NCBI GenBank assembly: GCA_049589355.1
Contig: JBAWAP010000008.1
Coordinates: 1-28,499, forward strand
Reading direction: 5' to 3'
From: JBAWAP01 sp049589355
GTDB taxonomy: Bacteria; Chloroflexota; Anaerolineae; VGOG01
Length of the DNA: 28,499 nucleotides
The notes beneath the pieces were generated by a model. It worked only from the letters and a program-made list of their open reading frames with translations. It made no database searches and had not been told where the DNA came from. Shown here one piece after another: positions 21,468 to 28,362 of the stretch. Position 1 is the first letter of the stretch. The number at the start of each line of letters is the position of its first letter. Both the position numbers and the translations under genes were made by a program.

Positions 21468-22121
21468 CTATTCCTGGCGAAGCTTTTCGTTAACTGTGCG
21501 CCGGATTTCCGCCATGCCTGCTTCCAGATGCGGGTAAGCAAACCAAACGGTAGCAATACCGAAGAGGCTGCCCGTGATAGTGCGCAGTTGCCAAGTGCTC
21601 TCGTAAAAGCCAAAGAACTGAGCAAGGCCGTCAATTCCCAAGGGGACGAGGAAAACAACATAGAGGGCAAAGGGAAGAGGCCTGAGGCGATGGCGTATCA
21701 AGCCAAAGACCATCCCTGCTAATAGCATTGAACCGTACATGGCTGTATCGCGTTGGCAATAGGCCATCTTGTAACCGAGAGCTGGGTTGCCGATAAACGC
21801 ACTGGCCAGGGAATCGGTAGCCAGCTTCTCTGATCCCAACAGCTCCTGCAAGGTCTCGAAGGAATAGGCTATCTGGGGGCCAAAGAGGAAGAAGGAGCGC
21901 TGGGGCAACTGGTGGCAGAGCGGTTTATAGACCGTGTAGATAATCTTGGCTGGCAAGGTGTATCCCCAGGCCATCAAAGATGGAGCTAAGAAAGGTAGAC
22001 CAGCATAGACGGCTATCAATAGATTGATCAGAAGCAGCCAGTGCTTGGCCAGTGCGAGTACTAGCTTATCGAGAAATACCGTTAAGTCCTCAACGCGCCC
22101 CGAGGCGGTTACCTCCGCCAT
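21468..22121 (-). CDS. DUF2085 membrane protein
   Basis: A 217-aa integral membrane protein with about five hydrophobic segments. The DUF2085 signature is YKPLCHQLPQRSFFLFG (Cys69-His70) and later YKMAYCQRDTAMYGSM, with the Cys/His pairs typical of this family of unknown function. The ATG at 22121 is chosen over an upstream start because AAGGAG lies six bases before it. The promoter TTGACT-17-TATAGT is at 22159-22187. It is divergent from the DUF1461 gene, and the two short membrane-protein genes share the 186-bp control region. Confidence 0.88.
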   Translation of the reverse strand: MAEVTASGRVEDLTVFLDKLVLALAKHWLLLINLLIAVYAGLPFLAPSLMAWGYTLPAKIIYTVYKPLCHQLPQRSFFLFGPQIAYSFETLQELLGSEKLATDSLASAFIGNPALGYKMAYCQRDTAMYGSMLLAGMVFGLIRHRLRPLPFALYVVFLVPLGIDGLAQFFGFYESTWQLRTITGSLFGIATVWFAYPHLEAGMAEIRRTVNEKLRQE

Positions 22122-22158
22122 AACTGACTCCTTAAGTCGTTTGGTCAATAGCGATAAG

Positions 22159-22187
22159 ACTATACCACGAAAGCCCTCTCGAGTCAA
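22159..22187 (-). promoter_or_regulatory. Promoter of the DUF2085 gene
   Basis: On the minus strand TTGACT (22187-22182) and TATAGT (22164-22159) are 17 bp apart, about 37 bp upstream of the ATG. Confidence 0.65.
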
Positions 22188-22229
22188 CTTGTTCTACACG
22201 GGATCTCGTTCCCTCAAGCCAAGGGGAGC

Positions 22230-22258
22230 TTGCAAGAACCTGGTAAACGGGGTATAAT
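22230..22258 (+). promoter_or_regulatory. Promoter of the DUF1461 gene
   Basis: TTGCAA (22230-22235) and a perfect TATAAT (22253-22258) are 17 bp apart. The leader to the ATG at 22308 is about 43 bases. It is divergent from the DUF2085 promoter. Confidence 0.7.
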
Positions 22259-22307
22259 AGGCCAACCGTAGATAGTCCTTTGTGCCCATACTGGAAAGGC
22301 TCAAACT

Positions 22308-22994
22308 ATGCTCAAGAAGATCATTCTCATGATGGCCAGGATATTGCTAGTTCTGTCCGTCCCCGTATTCCTGCTGCTGACGAACCTTTACGCCTTGATG
22401 TCCCCAGCCTTCTTGCATTATGAGTACGGGAAGGCGGACTTCCCACCCTCGCCTGGGTTCACGGATGAGCAAAGGCTCATAGTAGCTGAGAAGGCGGTCA
22501 CTTACTTGCGTTCGGACGCCAGCATCGAGATGTTGGGGGATTTGGAGGGAAAGGAGGGGCCTCTATTCAGAGAGAAAGAACTGGTCCACATGGTGGATGT
22601 TAAGGTGGTGACCAGGCAGGCCTTCCTGGCTCACGGACTCCTGGGACTGCTCATCGCGCTTTCGCTGGGGGTTTTGTTGGGAATAAGGGACACCCAGGGC
22701 CAGGTATCCACCTCTCTACTCCAGGGCTCTTTGTTGACCATAGCTCTGCTGGTAGCCCTGGTAGCATTGATCTATCTCAACTTCGACTGGTTCTTCACCC
22801 ACTTCCACCTGACCTTCTTCGAGGGCGATTCCTGGATCTTTGAGTTATCGGACACTTTGATCCGCCTTTTCCCCCTGCGCTTTTGGTTTGACGCCGCCAT
22901 TATCTGGGGATTGTTGACCCTGGGGGAAGCGGTGGCCTTAGGTGGAATAGCGTGGCTGAGCAATAGGCTAACATACAGCAGAGTCGCGAGGTAA
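22308..22994 (+). CDS. DUF1461 (TIGR01906-type) membrane protein
   Basis: A 228-aa integral membrane protein. It has an N-terminal membrane segment (about 5-30) and a large outside loop with FTDEQRLIVAEKAVTYLRS and ELVHMVDVKVVTRQAF. Two further helices follow, then the family hallmark FDWFFTHFHLTFFEGDSWIF and a last helix near 200-220. TIGR01906/DUF1461 proteins are of unknown function. GGAAAGG lies about nine bases before the ATG. It is the only plus-strand gene before 24529 and converges on apgM. Confidence 0.88.
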   Translation: MLKKIILMMARILLVLSVPVFLLLTNLYALMSPAFLHYEYGKADFPPSPGFTDEQRLIVAEKAVTYLRSDASIEMLGDLEGKEGPLFREKELVHMVDVKVVTRQAFLAHGLLGLLIALSLGVLLGIRDTQGQVSTSLLQGSLLTIALLVALVALIYLNFDWFFTHFHLTFFEGDSWIFELSDTLIRLFPLRFWFDAAIIWGLLTLGEAVALGGIAWLSNRLTYSRVAR

Positions 22995-23002
22995 CGAGGC
23001 GG

Positions 23003-23035
23003 CTTTGAAGTTTGAGCTTTGAAGTTTGAAGTTTA
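23003..23035. repeat. 7-bp tandem repeat (TTTGAAG/TTTGAGC), second locus
   Basis: Four to five TTTGAAG or TTTGAGC units between the convergent stops of the DUF1461 and apgM genes; same unit as at 4721-4757. Confidence 0.75.
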
Positions 23036-24244
23036 TCATGCCCCATACTTAGTCAAGCGCAGAGCATTGGCCATAGCCAGGGGCATCAAATCTGTAGCCG
23101 GGAAGACACCCAATCCCCCGCGCATGCAAGCACGCTCGCCGAAGGTCTGAACCTCGTCGGGCCGGCAGTACCTGCTGCGGAACAGCGTGGGCACCGGATG
23201 CCAACTGTGACTTTTGAGCAAGGCTGGCGTGGAGTGGTCACCAGTCACGATGAAAACGTCCGGTTCCAGAGAAGCGATAGCCGGTACCACCGATTCATCC
23301 ACGTGCTCGATGGCCGAGACCTTGCGGGCGAAGTCGCCATCCTCGCCAGCCGAGTCTGTCTTCTTGACATGGAAGTAGAAGAAGTCATATTCTGCCCAGT
23401 GGGTTTTGAGTGTTTCCACTTCTTCTTCCAGTGTTTCCCCCGCCTCCAGGATATCCATACCCACCAGCTTGGCTACGCCGCGATACATAGGGTAGGTGGC
23501 GATGGCCGCGGCCTTAAGCCCGTAGACCTCGGCCATGCTGGGCAGCAGGGGAGTCTTGTCCGGACCACGCAGCAGAACCATGTTGGCCGGGTATTGGTCA
23601 GCTAGCAGCTCCCGGGCCTGAGCTACCCACTGGTTAAAAAGTTCAGCCGTGTGCCGCGCTTCGGGAATCAGGGCTTCGACCTTTCGAGGAGGTACTGCCA
23701 ATTGCTGAGGGTCAGTTTCGGTTAACCCGCCCGACAAATCCTCTCCTCTTAGCACCAGCACAAAGCGGTATTCTATGACCGGCTCGACGAAGGTCTCTAC
23801 ACCAGGCAACTGGATCACCCGCAGCATCTGGCATAGCTCAGCGCCTTTCTCGGTAGGGATACGCCCAGCCCGACGGTCGGTGACCAGGCCGTTCTCATCT
23901 ACAGTGCAGAAGTTGCCACGAGCAGCCACATCATTAGGCCCCAATGGAAAGCCGATTCCACAGGCCTCCAGCACCCCCCGCCCAATCTCGTAGCGCAGTG
24001 GGTCGTAGCCGAAGAGGGCTAAATGGGAGGGGCCACTACCAGGTGTCACGCCCGGCGAGATAGGCACGCTCAGGCCGCAGATTGATTCAACCGCCAGGGC
24101 ATCCAAATTCGGCGTGTGGGCTGCCTCAAGCTCAGTAGGCCCGCCCGGTTCCACCGGCAAGCCACCCAAGCCGTCAATTACCAACATCACAATCTTGGTC
24201 TGGCCGGCGATGTGCAATTCTTTCATGAGATCAAAGTTAGCCAT
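23036..24244 (-). CDS. apgM: 2,3-bisphosphoglycerate-independent phosphoglycerate mutase, archaeal type
   Basis: A 402-aa cofactor-independent mutase of the ApgM branch of the alkaline-phosphatase superfamily, interconverting 3- and 2-phosphoglycerate. Motifs: the metal Asp in VMLVIDGLGGLP, ELEAAHTPNLDALA, the nucleophile region SPGVTPGSGPSHLALFGYDP, FYFHVKKTDSAGEDGD and VTGDHSTP with SWHPVPTL near the end. Length is normal. The start is the ATG at 24244 with GGAGGA six bases before; an upstream TTG would use up the ribosome site. Its own promoter is at 24283-24311. It is divergent from the sulfur operon. Confidence 0.93.
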   Translation of the reverse strand: MANFDLMKELHIAGQTKIVMLVIDGLGGLPVEPGGPTELEAAHTPNLDALAVESICGLSVPISPGVTPGSGPSHLALFGYDPLRYEIGRGVLEACGIGFPLGPNDVAARGNFCTVDENGLVTDRRAGRIPTEKGAELCQMLRVIQLPGVETFVEPVIEYRFVLVLRGEDLSGGLTETDPQQLAVPPRKVEALIPEARHTAELFNQWVAQARELLADQYPANMVLLRGPDKTPLLPSMAEVYGLKAAAIATYPMYRGVAKLVGMDILEAGETLEEEVETLKTHWAEYDFFYFHVKKTDSAGEDGDFARKVSAIEHVDESVVPAIASLEPDVFIVTGDHSTPALLKSHSWHPVPTLFRSRYCRPDEVQTFGERACMRGGLGVFPATDLMPLAMANALRLTKYGA

Positions 24245-24282
24245 CTCGTCTCCTCCAATCAAGTCATTCTGGCTCCAGAGCG

Positions 24283-24311
24283 ATTATACCATAGTCCTAA
24301 CGAACCTACAA
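24283..24311 (-). promoter_or_regulatory. Promoter of apgM
   Basis: On the minus strand TTGTAG (24311-24306) and a perfect TATAAT (24288-24283) are 17 bp apart. The leader is about 32 bases. Confidence 0.65.
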
Positions 24312-24362
24312 ATTCTAGCTCAGAGAATGGAGATGGTTCACAATTTGGCTGGCACTTTCATC

Positions 24363-24429
24363 CTGTCAACGAATGAAGCAACGAATAGGTTTTGACGGCA
24401 GATCTGATTCGTTTGGTATTCGTTGACAG
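24363..24429. repeat. 67-bp inverted repeat between apgM and the sulfur operon
   Basis: CTGTCAACGAAT (24363-24374) and ATTCGTTGACAG (24418-24429) are perfect complements. An inner AACGAAT/ATTCGTT pair extends the stem. It lies upstream of both divergent promoters; it may be a dispersed repeat or a regulatory structure. Confidence 0.7.
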
Positions 24430-24462
24430 AGGGATCAGGCCAGGGAAATATGATTAAAGTCA

Positions 24463-24491
24463 TTTACATACCCTGTTCATTATGGTATCAT
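24463..24491 (+). promoter_or_regulatory. Promoter of the sulfur-handling operon
   Basis: TTTACA (24463-24468) and TATCAT (24486-24491) are 17 bp apart. The spacer carries an ATACC-N11-GGTAT inverted pair (24468-24488) that could bind a repressor such as an Rrf2-type protein; this last point is speculation. Confidence 0.5.
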
Positions 24492-24528
24492 AAAGGCAAA
24501 ACTGGGATTGAACCGGAGAGATAACACT

Positions 24529-25704
24529 ATGAGAGAAGTTTACTTAGATCATGCCGCCACCACGCCCTTGCGCTCCGAAGTAGTGGAAGCTATGCTGCCT
24601 TATCTCAGAGAGCACTGGGGTAATCCCCTGAGCCTGCACCGTTTCGGCGAGAGGCCCCGGGAAGCGATGGAGAAGGCCAGGGCTCAGGTGGCCGATCTTA
24701 TCGGGGCTCAGCCCACGGAGATCTACTTCGCAGCCAGCGGCAGCGAGGCCAACAACATGGCCATCAAAGGCGCGGCCTTGATGAACCAGAAGCAAGGCAG
24801 ACACGTCGTCGTTTCTGCTATTGAGCACCATTCGGTGCTAAACTCGGCCCAGACGTTGGAGAAGCTGGGCTTTGAGGTCACGGTGGTGCCCGTTGACGAG
24901 CACGGCCTAGTGAATCCCGATGACGTAGCAGCAGCCATCCGCGAAGACACCACCCTGGTCTCGGTCATGCACGCTAACAACGAGATTGGCACCATCGAGC
25001 CCATCGCCGAGATCGCTCAAGCTGTGAAGGAGCGAGGCACGAGGCAACTTCCCTACATCCATACCGATGCTGTAGCTACTGCTGGGATCCTACCCGTGGA
25101 CGTGAAGGAGCTGGGAGTGGATTTGCTCAGCCTGGCGGACAATCAGTTTTATGGCCCGCAGGGGGCCGGGGCCTTATTCATCCGCAAGGGGGTGCGGGTC
25201 ATGCCCCTCATAGACGGGGGCATCCAGGAAGGTGGCCGCCGGGCGGGGACGGAGAACGTAGCCGCCATCGTGGGGCTGGGCGTAGCCGCTGAACTGGCTA
25301 AGGCCGAGCGGGAGGATCGGGCGAAGCATTTGATCCCCCTGAGAGACCGATTGATAGAGAGGCTGACCACGGAGATGAAAAATGTCTACCTCACTGGCCA
25401 CCCTACCCTACGCCTCCCCGGCCATGTCAGCGTCTGCGTGGAATTCATCGAAGGAGAATCCATGCTCCTTTTCCTGAGCGTGCAAGGAGTAGCGGTCTCC
25501 AGCGGCTCCACCTGCACGTCGCGCGCCCTCAAAGCCTCCCATGTGCTGACGGCTATCGGAGTTCCTGCTGCACTGGCTCAGGGGTCTCTAGTCTTCACCA
25601 TGGGCCAGGACAATACCGTGGAAGATGTGGACTACGTGATGGAGGTACTGCCTCCCATCATCCACCGGCTGCGACAGATGTCACCCCTGTACAAGGGTAA
25701 TTAA
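24529..25704 (+). CDS. NifS/IscS-like protein lacking the PLP lysine
   Basis: A 391-aa class V aminotransferase-fold protein with overall NifS/IscS likeness: VYLDHAATTPLR, the SGSEANNMAIKG region, EHHSV (His100), MHANNEIGTIEP, HTDA (Asp180) and the mobile-loop cysteine Cys329 in SSGSTCTSRALKASHVL. At the cofactor site, where IscS has SGHKIYGPKG, this protein has ADNQFYGPQG: the Schiff-base Lys is Gln206 and the His before it Asn205. The cofactor-contacting Gln183 is Ala183. So a normal desulfurase mechanism is doubtful. GGAGAG lies eight bases before the ATG. It is first in an operon with iscU, a zinc ribbon, dsrE-like, tusA and DUF1858 genes. Confidence 0.9.
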   Translation: MREVYLDHAATTPLRSEVVEAMLPYLREHWGNPLSLHRFGERPREAMEKARAQVADLIGAQPTEIYFAASGSEANNMAIKGAALMNQKQGRHVVVSAIEHHSVLNSAQTLEKLGFEVTVVPVDEHGLVNPDDVAAAIREDTTLVSVMHANNEIGTIEPIAEIAQAVKERGTRQLPYIHTDAVATAGILPVDVKELGVDLLSLADNQFYGPQGAGALFIRKGVRVMPLIDGGIQEGGRRAGTENVAAIVGLGVAAELAKAEREDRAKHLIPLRDRLIERLTTEMKNVYLTGHPTLRLPGHVSVCVEFIEGESMLLFLSVQGVAVSSGSTCTSRALKASHVLTAIGVPAALAQGSLVFTMGQDNTVEDVDYVMEVLPPIIHRLRQMSPLYKGN

Positions 25705-25737
25705 GGTGCAACGCACTTTTCGAAGTGCGTTGCACCT
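25704..25737 (+). repeat. Perfect 15-bp hairpin between nifS-like and iscU
   Basis: AGGTGCAACGCACTT (25704-25718), loop TTCG, AAGTGCGTTGCACCT (25723-25737). It begins at the stop codon and ends just before the iscU start. No T run follows, so it more likely tunes expression or RNA processing between the two genes than ends the transcript. Confidence 0.75.
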
Positions 25738-25742
25738 GACAC

Positions 25743-26150
25743 ATGAATGAGGAGAGGAGTCAACTGGCTGTATACAGTGAGAAAGTAATGGATCATTTCA
25801 TGAACCCCCGTAACGTAGGGGAGATACCCGATGCCGATGGGGTAGGCACAGTGGGCAACCCTGTGTGTGGAGATATGATGGCTTTCTACATCAAGGTAGA
25901 CAATGGCCGCCTTAGCGACGTCAAATTCAAGACCTTTGGCTGTGGGGCTGCCATCGCTGTCTCCAGCATGGTCAGCGAGATGGCCAAGGGGATGACCCTG
26001 GAGGAGGCCAAGCAGCTCAATCGTGAGCAGGTGGCCGATGAACTGGATGGTCTACCCCCCAACAAGATGCATTGTTCGAACCTGGGGGCGGAAGCCCTCC
26101 ACAAAGCCATCGAGGACTACGAGTCCAAGCAGGCCCAAAAACAAGGGTAG
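25743..26150 (+). CDS. iscU: IscU/NifU-type iron-sulfur cluster scaffold
   Basis: A 135-aa scaffold on which Fe-S clusters are assembled. All ligands are present: Cys42 and Asp44 in NPVCGDMM, Cys67 in TFGCGAAIA, His110-Cys111 in KMHCSNLG. Family core: YSEKVMDHFMNPRNVGEIPD. The start is uncertain: the ATG at 25743 has no ribosome site, while GAGGAGAGGAG sits inside the first codons and would suit a start near LAVYSEKVM (a CTG). It follows the nifS-like gene by 38 bp including a hairpin. Together they mirror the IscS-IscU pair. Confidence 0.93.
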   Translation: MNEERSQLAVYSEKVMDHFMNPRNVGEIPDADGVGTVGNPVCGDMMAFYIKVDNGRLSDVKFKTFGCGAAIAVSSMVSEMAKGMTLEEAKQLNREQVADELDGLPPNKMHCSNLGAEALHKAIEDYESKQAQKQG

Positions 26151-26185
26151 CTATTGAGAGCACCTCACAACCAGGGAGGATAGAA

Positions 26186-26374
26186 ATGACAAAGGACGAG
26201 ACTTTCGAACTCGAAGAAGAGATTTGCTATTGCCCCTATTGCGACTACAGCATGACCACGCCTTTGCCCTTCTGTAGTGCCTGTGGGGCGGAACTACGCT
26301 TCTGTGCCGAGTGCAGTGAGCCACTGCCGCAGGATGCCGAAGTCTGCCCAAGTTGCGGAGCAGAGGCGGAATGA
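26186..26374 (+). CDS. Small double zinc-ribbon protein
   Basis: A 62-aa acidic protein with nine cysteines: Cys14, then CPYC (16-19), CSAC (30-33), CAEC (40-43) and CPSC (54-57). This makes two stacked zinc ribbons of the rubredoxin-like, double-zinc-ribbon kind. The ATG at 26186 is preceded by AGGGAGGA; a longer overlapping frame is rejected. It sits between iscU and the dsrE-like gene, so a role in metal or sulfur handling, or as a regulator, is possible but unproven. Confidence 0.85.
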   Translation: MTKDETFELEEEICYCPYCDYSMTTPLPFCSACGAELRFCAECSEPLPQDAEVCPSCGAEAE

Positions 26375-26403
26375 TATTTATTAGGCGAAATTTTGATGGG
26401 CAA

Positions 26404-26497
26404 AGGTCTCCCGACGGCTCGACTGAGCCCTCGGCCTGAGGCTCGGGCCGAAGGCTCGCCGAAGTCCGAGCCCGTTTCGTCTCGGTCAGAGACCTTC
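26404..26497. repeat. GC-rich palindromic repeat upstream of the dsrE-like gene
   Basis: GGTCTC (26405-26410) and GAGACC (26489-26494) close a region rich in CGGCTCG, GAGGCTCGGGCC and CCGAGCC inverted segments. TGATATTTATTAGGCGAAA on the left and TGATATTCTTGGCGAAA on the right of it look alike, possibly an imperfect target duplication. The 172-base gap holds nothing else. Confidence 0.55.
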
Positions 26498-26546
26498 GGC
26501 GATCGCAGAGGTTGATATTCTTGGCGAAAGAAGGAGTTTTGTTGAG

Positions 26547-27032
26547 ATGGAGAAAGAGAGGGAAAAGGCGACTATCGTCGTCTTTAGTGGCGAGCTGGAT
26601 AAAGCTCTGGCAGCTTTTAACATCGCCACCACAGCAGCAGCCATGGGCATGGACGTTACCATGTTCTTCACCTTCTGGGGGCTAAACGTCATCAAGAAGA
26701 ACGAAGGGCCTCTCAGAAGCAAAGGATTGATGCGCAGAATGCTCAACTGGATGAACCGTGGTGGAAGTAAGCGCTTGAAGCTTTCCAAGTTCAACATGCT
26801 GGGCATGGGCACCTGGATGATGAAGAAGCTGATGCGGGAAGAGCGAATGCCCTCCATCGAGGAGCTGATAGCGCAGGCTAAGCGGTTAGGGGTCAAGCTG
26901 GTTGCCTGTACCACCAGTATGGGAACAATGGGCTTGGGTGAAGACGCCTTCATCCCCGAGGTAGACAGCTTCGCTGGCGCGGCCACTTTCCTGGGCGAAG
27001 CCCGTAAAGGAACAGTCAACCTATTCATTTGA
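26547..27032 (+). CDS. DsrE/DsrF-like sulfurtransferase-family protein
   Basis: A 161-aa DsrE-fold protein. The opening EKATIVVFSGELDKALAAFN, then ATTAAAMGMDVTMFFTFWG, a Met-rich insert (FNMLGMGTWMMKKLM) and the conserved Cys121 in LVACTTSMGTMG identify the DsrE/DsrH-like family with a single persulfide-type cysteine. These proteins take sulfur from or pass it to TusA. AAGGAG lies ten bases before the ATG. tusA follows after 16 bp, a well-known pairing, and both come after the cysteine-desulfurase-like gene. Confidence 0.9.
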   Translation: MEKEREKATIVVFSGELDKALAAFNIATTAAAMGMDVTMFFTFWGLNVIKKNEGPLRSKGLMRRMLNWMNRGGSKRLKLSKFNMLGMGTWMMKKLMREERMPSIEELIAQAKRLGVKLVACTTSMGTMGLGEDAFIPEVDSFAGAATFLGEARKGTVNLFI

Positions 27033-27048
27033 CAGCAAGAGGTGTCCC

Positions 27049-27282
27049 ATGAAAGCAAATGCCACATTGGATTGCACGGGGCTCTACTGCCCGATGCCCA
27101 TTATCGAAACCACGGACAAGATGCGAGAGTTGGAGATTGGCCAGGTGCTGGAGGTATTGGCTGACGACAAGGGCATCAAGACCGACATGCCTGCCTGGTG
27201 CGAGAGCACCGGGAATGAGTTCCTGGGCATCGAAGAAGAAGACGGTGAATACAGGGTCTACGTCAAGAAGAGAGTGGAATAG
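27049..27282 (+). CDS. tusA: TusA-family sulfur carrier
   Basis: A 77-aa TusA/SirA-type protein that carries sulfur as a persulfide. Signature: DCTGLYCPMPIIETTDKM with the CPxP cysteine at Cys14, then GQVLEVLADDKGIKTDMPAW and a C-terminal strand GEYRVYVKK. Extra Cys9 and Cys51 are present, as often in DsrE-associated forms. AAGAGGTG precedes the ATG. It lies directly after the dsrE-like gene and before DUF1858. Confidence 0.93.
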   Translation: MKANATLDCTGLYCPMPIIETTDKMRELEIGQVLEVLADDKGIKTDMPAWCESTGNEFLGIEEEDGEYRVYVKKRVE

Positions 27283-27336
27283 TCATGATGCGACTCTCTT
27301 TTCCACGGTGAGGCAACCGTGCGCGGAGGAACTAGA

Positions 27337-27564
27337 ATGGCAGCCAGGCATTTAAGTTCGAGGATAACTGCCGAGATGGGCATCAACGAAGTGGTGACCA
27401 AGTATCCGCAGACCATCAAGGTCTTTTTTCACTACGGCATGAAATGCACCGGCTGCTACATTTCTGGCTTCCACAGCATCGCTGAGAGCGCAAAGCAATA
27501 CGATATCGAGCTGGAACCACTCTTGAGCGACTTAAACGAAGTTATTGCAGAAAAAGACCCTTAG
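27337..27564 (+). CDS. DUF1858 redox-disulfide protein (copy 2)
   Basis: A 75-aa protein with the DUF1858 pattern: EVVTKYPQTIKVFFHYGMKC and a CxxC pair at Cys37 and Cys40 (CTGC), then a helical tail. It is paralogous to the protein at 1200-1403 (both have VxKYPQTxxVFxxxG). The start is the ATG at 27337 with CGGAGGAAC upstream, not the GTG at 27319. It is the last gene of the sulfur operon; its stop lies inside the terminator stem. Confidence 0.9.
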   Translation: MAARHLSSRITAEMGINEVVTKYPQTIKVFFHYGMKCTGCYISGFHSIAESAKQYDIELEPLLSDLNEVIAEKDP

Positions 27565-27589
27565 GGTTTTTGAAACCCTAAGGGTCTTT
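27553..27589. terminator. Strong bidirectional terminator
   Basis: AAAGACCCTTAGGGTTT (27553-27569), loop TTG, AAACCCTAAGGGTCTTT (27573-27589): a perfect 17-bp stem with A/T-rich ends between two convergent genes. It serves the sulfur operon on the plus strand and the Crp/Fnr gene on the minus strand. Confidence 0.9.
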
Positions 27590-27596
27590 CAGTGAA

Positions 27597-28301
27597 TCAG
27601 AACTCCTCCGCGATCCTCACCAACTGGTGAGGCTCCAGGATAATCACCCGGCCTCGTTTGGTCTGAACCAGGCCCTTCTTCCTGAATTTGCTCATGGTGC
27701 GGATGGCCGTCTCCACAGTGGTGCCGACCATCTCAGCGATGTCTTGGCGGGTGAGGGGCATCTCGATAACGATGCCCTCCTCATCAGATGAACCTGTGGC
27801 TGCCGCTAGTTTCAAAAGGATGCGGGCGATGCGCCTTTCGACCCGCTCGACGGCCATGCTCTTGATCGTCTCCTGAGCCTCCCGCAGCCGACGCCCCAGG
27901 CCCTCGATCACCGTCAGCGCCAGGGCAGGATACTGCTTCAAGAGACGGAGGAAGTCGTCCCGGTAAATACTGGCCACCACGGTGGGCTCCATGGCTTGGG
28001 CCGTAGCCGGGTAAGGTTTCCCGTTGAAAGCAGCCACCTCGCCAAGCATCTCCCCGGGCGAGATCACGTCCAAGACCACATCCTTGCCAGCCCCCGAATG
28101 TTTGATCATCTTCACCCGCCCCTCCAAGATAACTCCAAGCCAAGAGGAAGGATCACCTTCGAAGAAGATGTAATCGTCTTTCCCGAAGTGCTTTTCGACA
28201 AACAGGTCCTTCACCTTCTCCCAATCGCTTTGGGACAAGGGAGATAGGACGGGCATTTCCTCAAGCATCGTGTTTCTCGATAACCTCCGATTTCGTGCCA
28301 T
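27597..28301 (-). CDS. Crp/Fnr-family transcription regulator
   Basis: A 234-aa regulator with an N-terminal cyclic-nucleotide-binding-like domain (about 15-130: DDYIFFEGDPSSWLGVILEG, SPGEMLGEVAAFNGKPYPAT) and a C-terminal Crp-type helix-turn-helix (about 183-205: LTRQDIAEMVGTTVETAIRT). It has no cysteine at all, so it is not an Fe-S FNR. The phosphate-cassette RxS of cAMP-binding Crp is replaced by PYPATAQA, so the effector is unknown. GAGG precedes the ATG and a TATAAT box lies at 28317-28322 with only a weak -35. It is convergent with the sulfur operon, a likely but untested target. Confidence 0.92.
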   Translation of the reverse strand: MARNRRLSRNTMLEEMPVLSPLSQSDWEKVKDLFVEKHFGKDDYIFFEGDPSSWLGVILEGRVKMIKHSGAGKDVVLDVISPGEMLGEVAAFNGKPYPATAQAMEPTVVASIYRDDFLRLLKQYPALALTVIEGLGRRLREAQETIKSMAVERVERRIARILLKLAAATGSSDEEGIVIEMPLTRQDIAEMVGTTVETAIRTMSKFRKKGLVQTKRGRVIILEPHQLVRIAEEF

Positions 28302-28362
28302 CGGTCCTCGCTACTGATTATAGCACGACCTAGAGAATCGCGAAAATCGCCAGAGGATTCTT

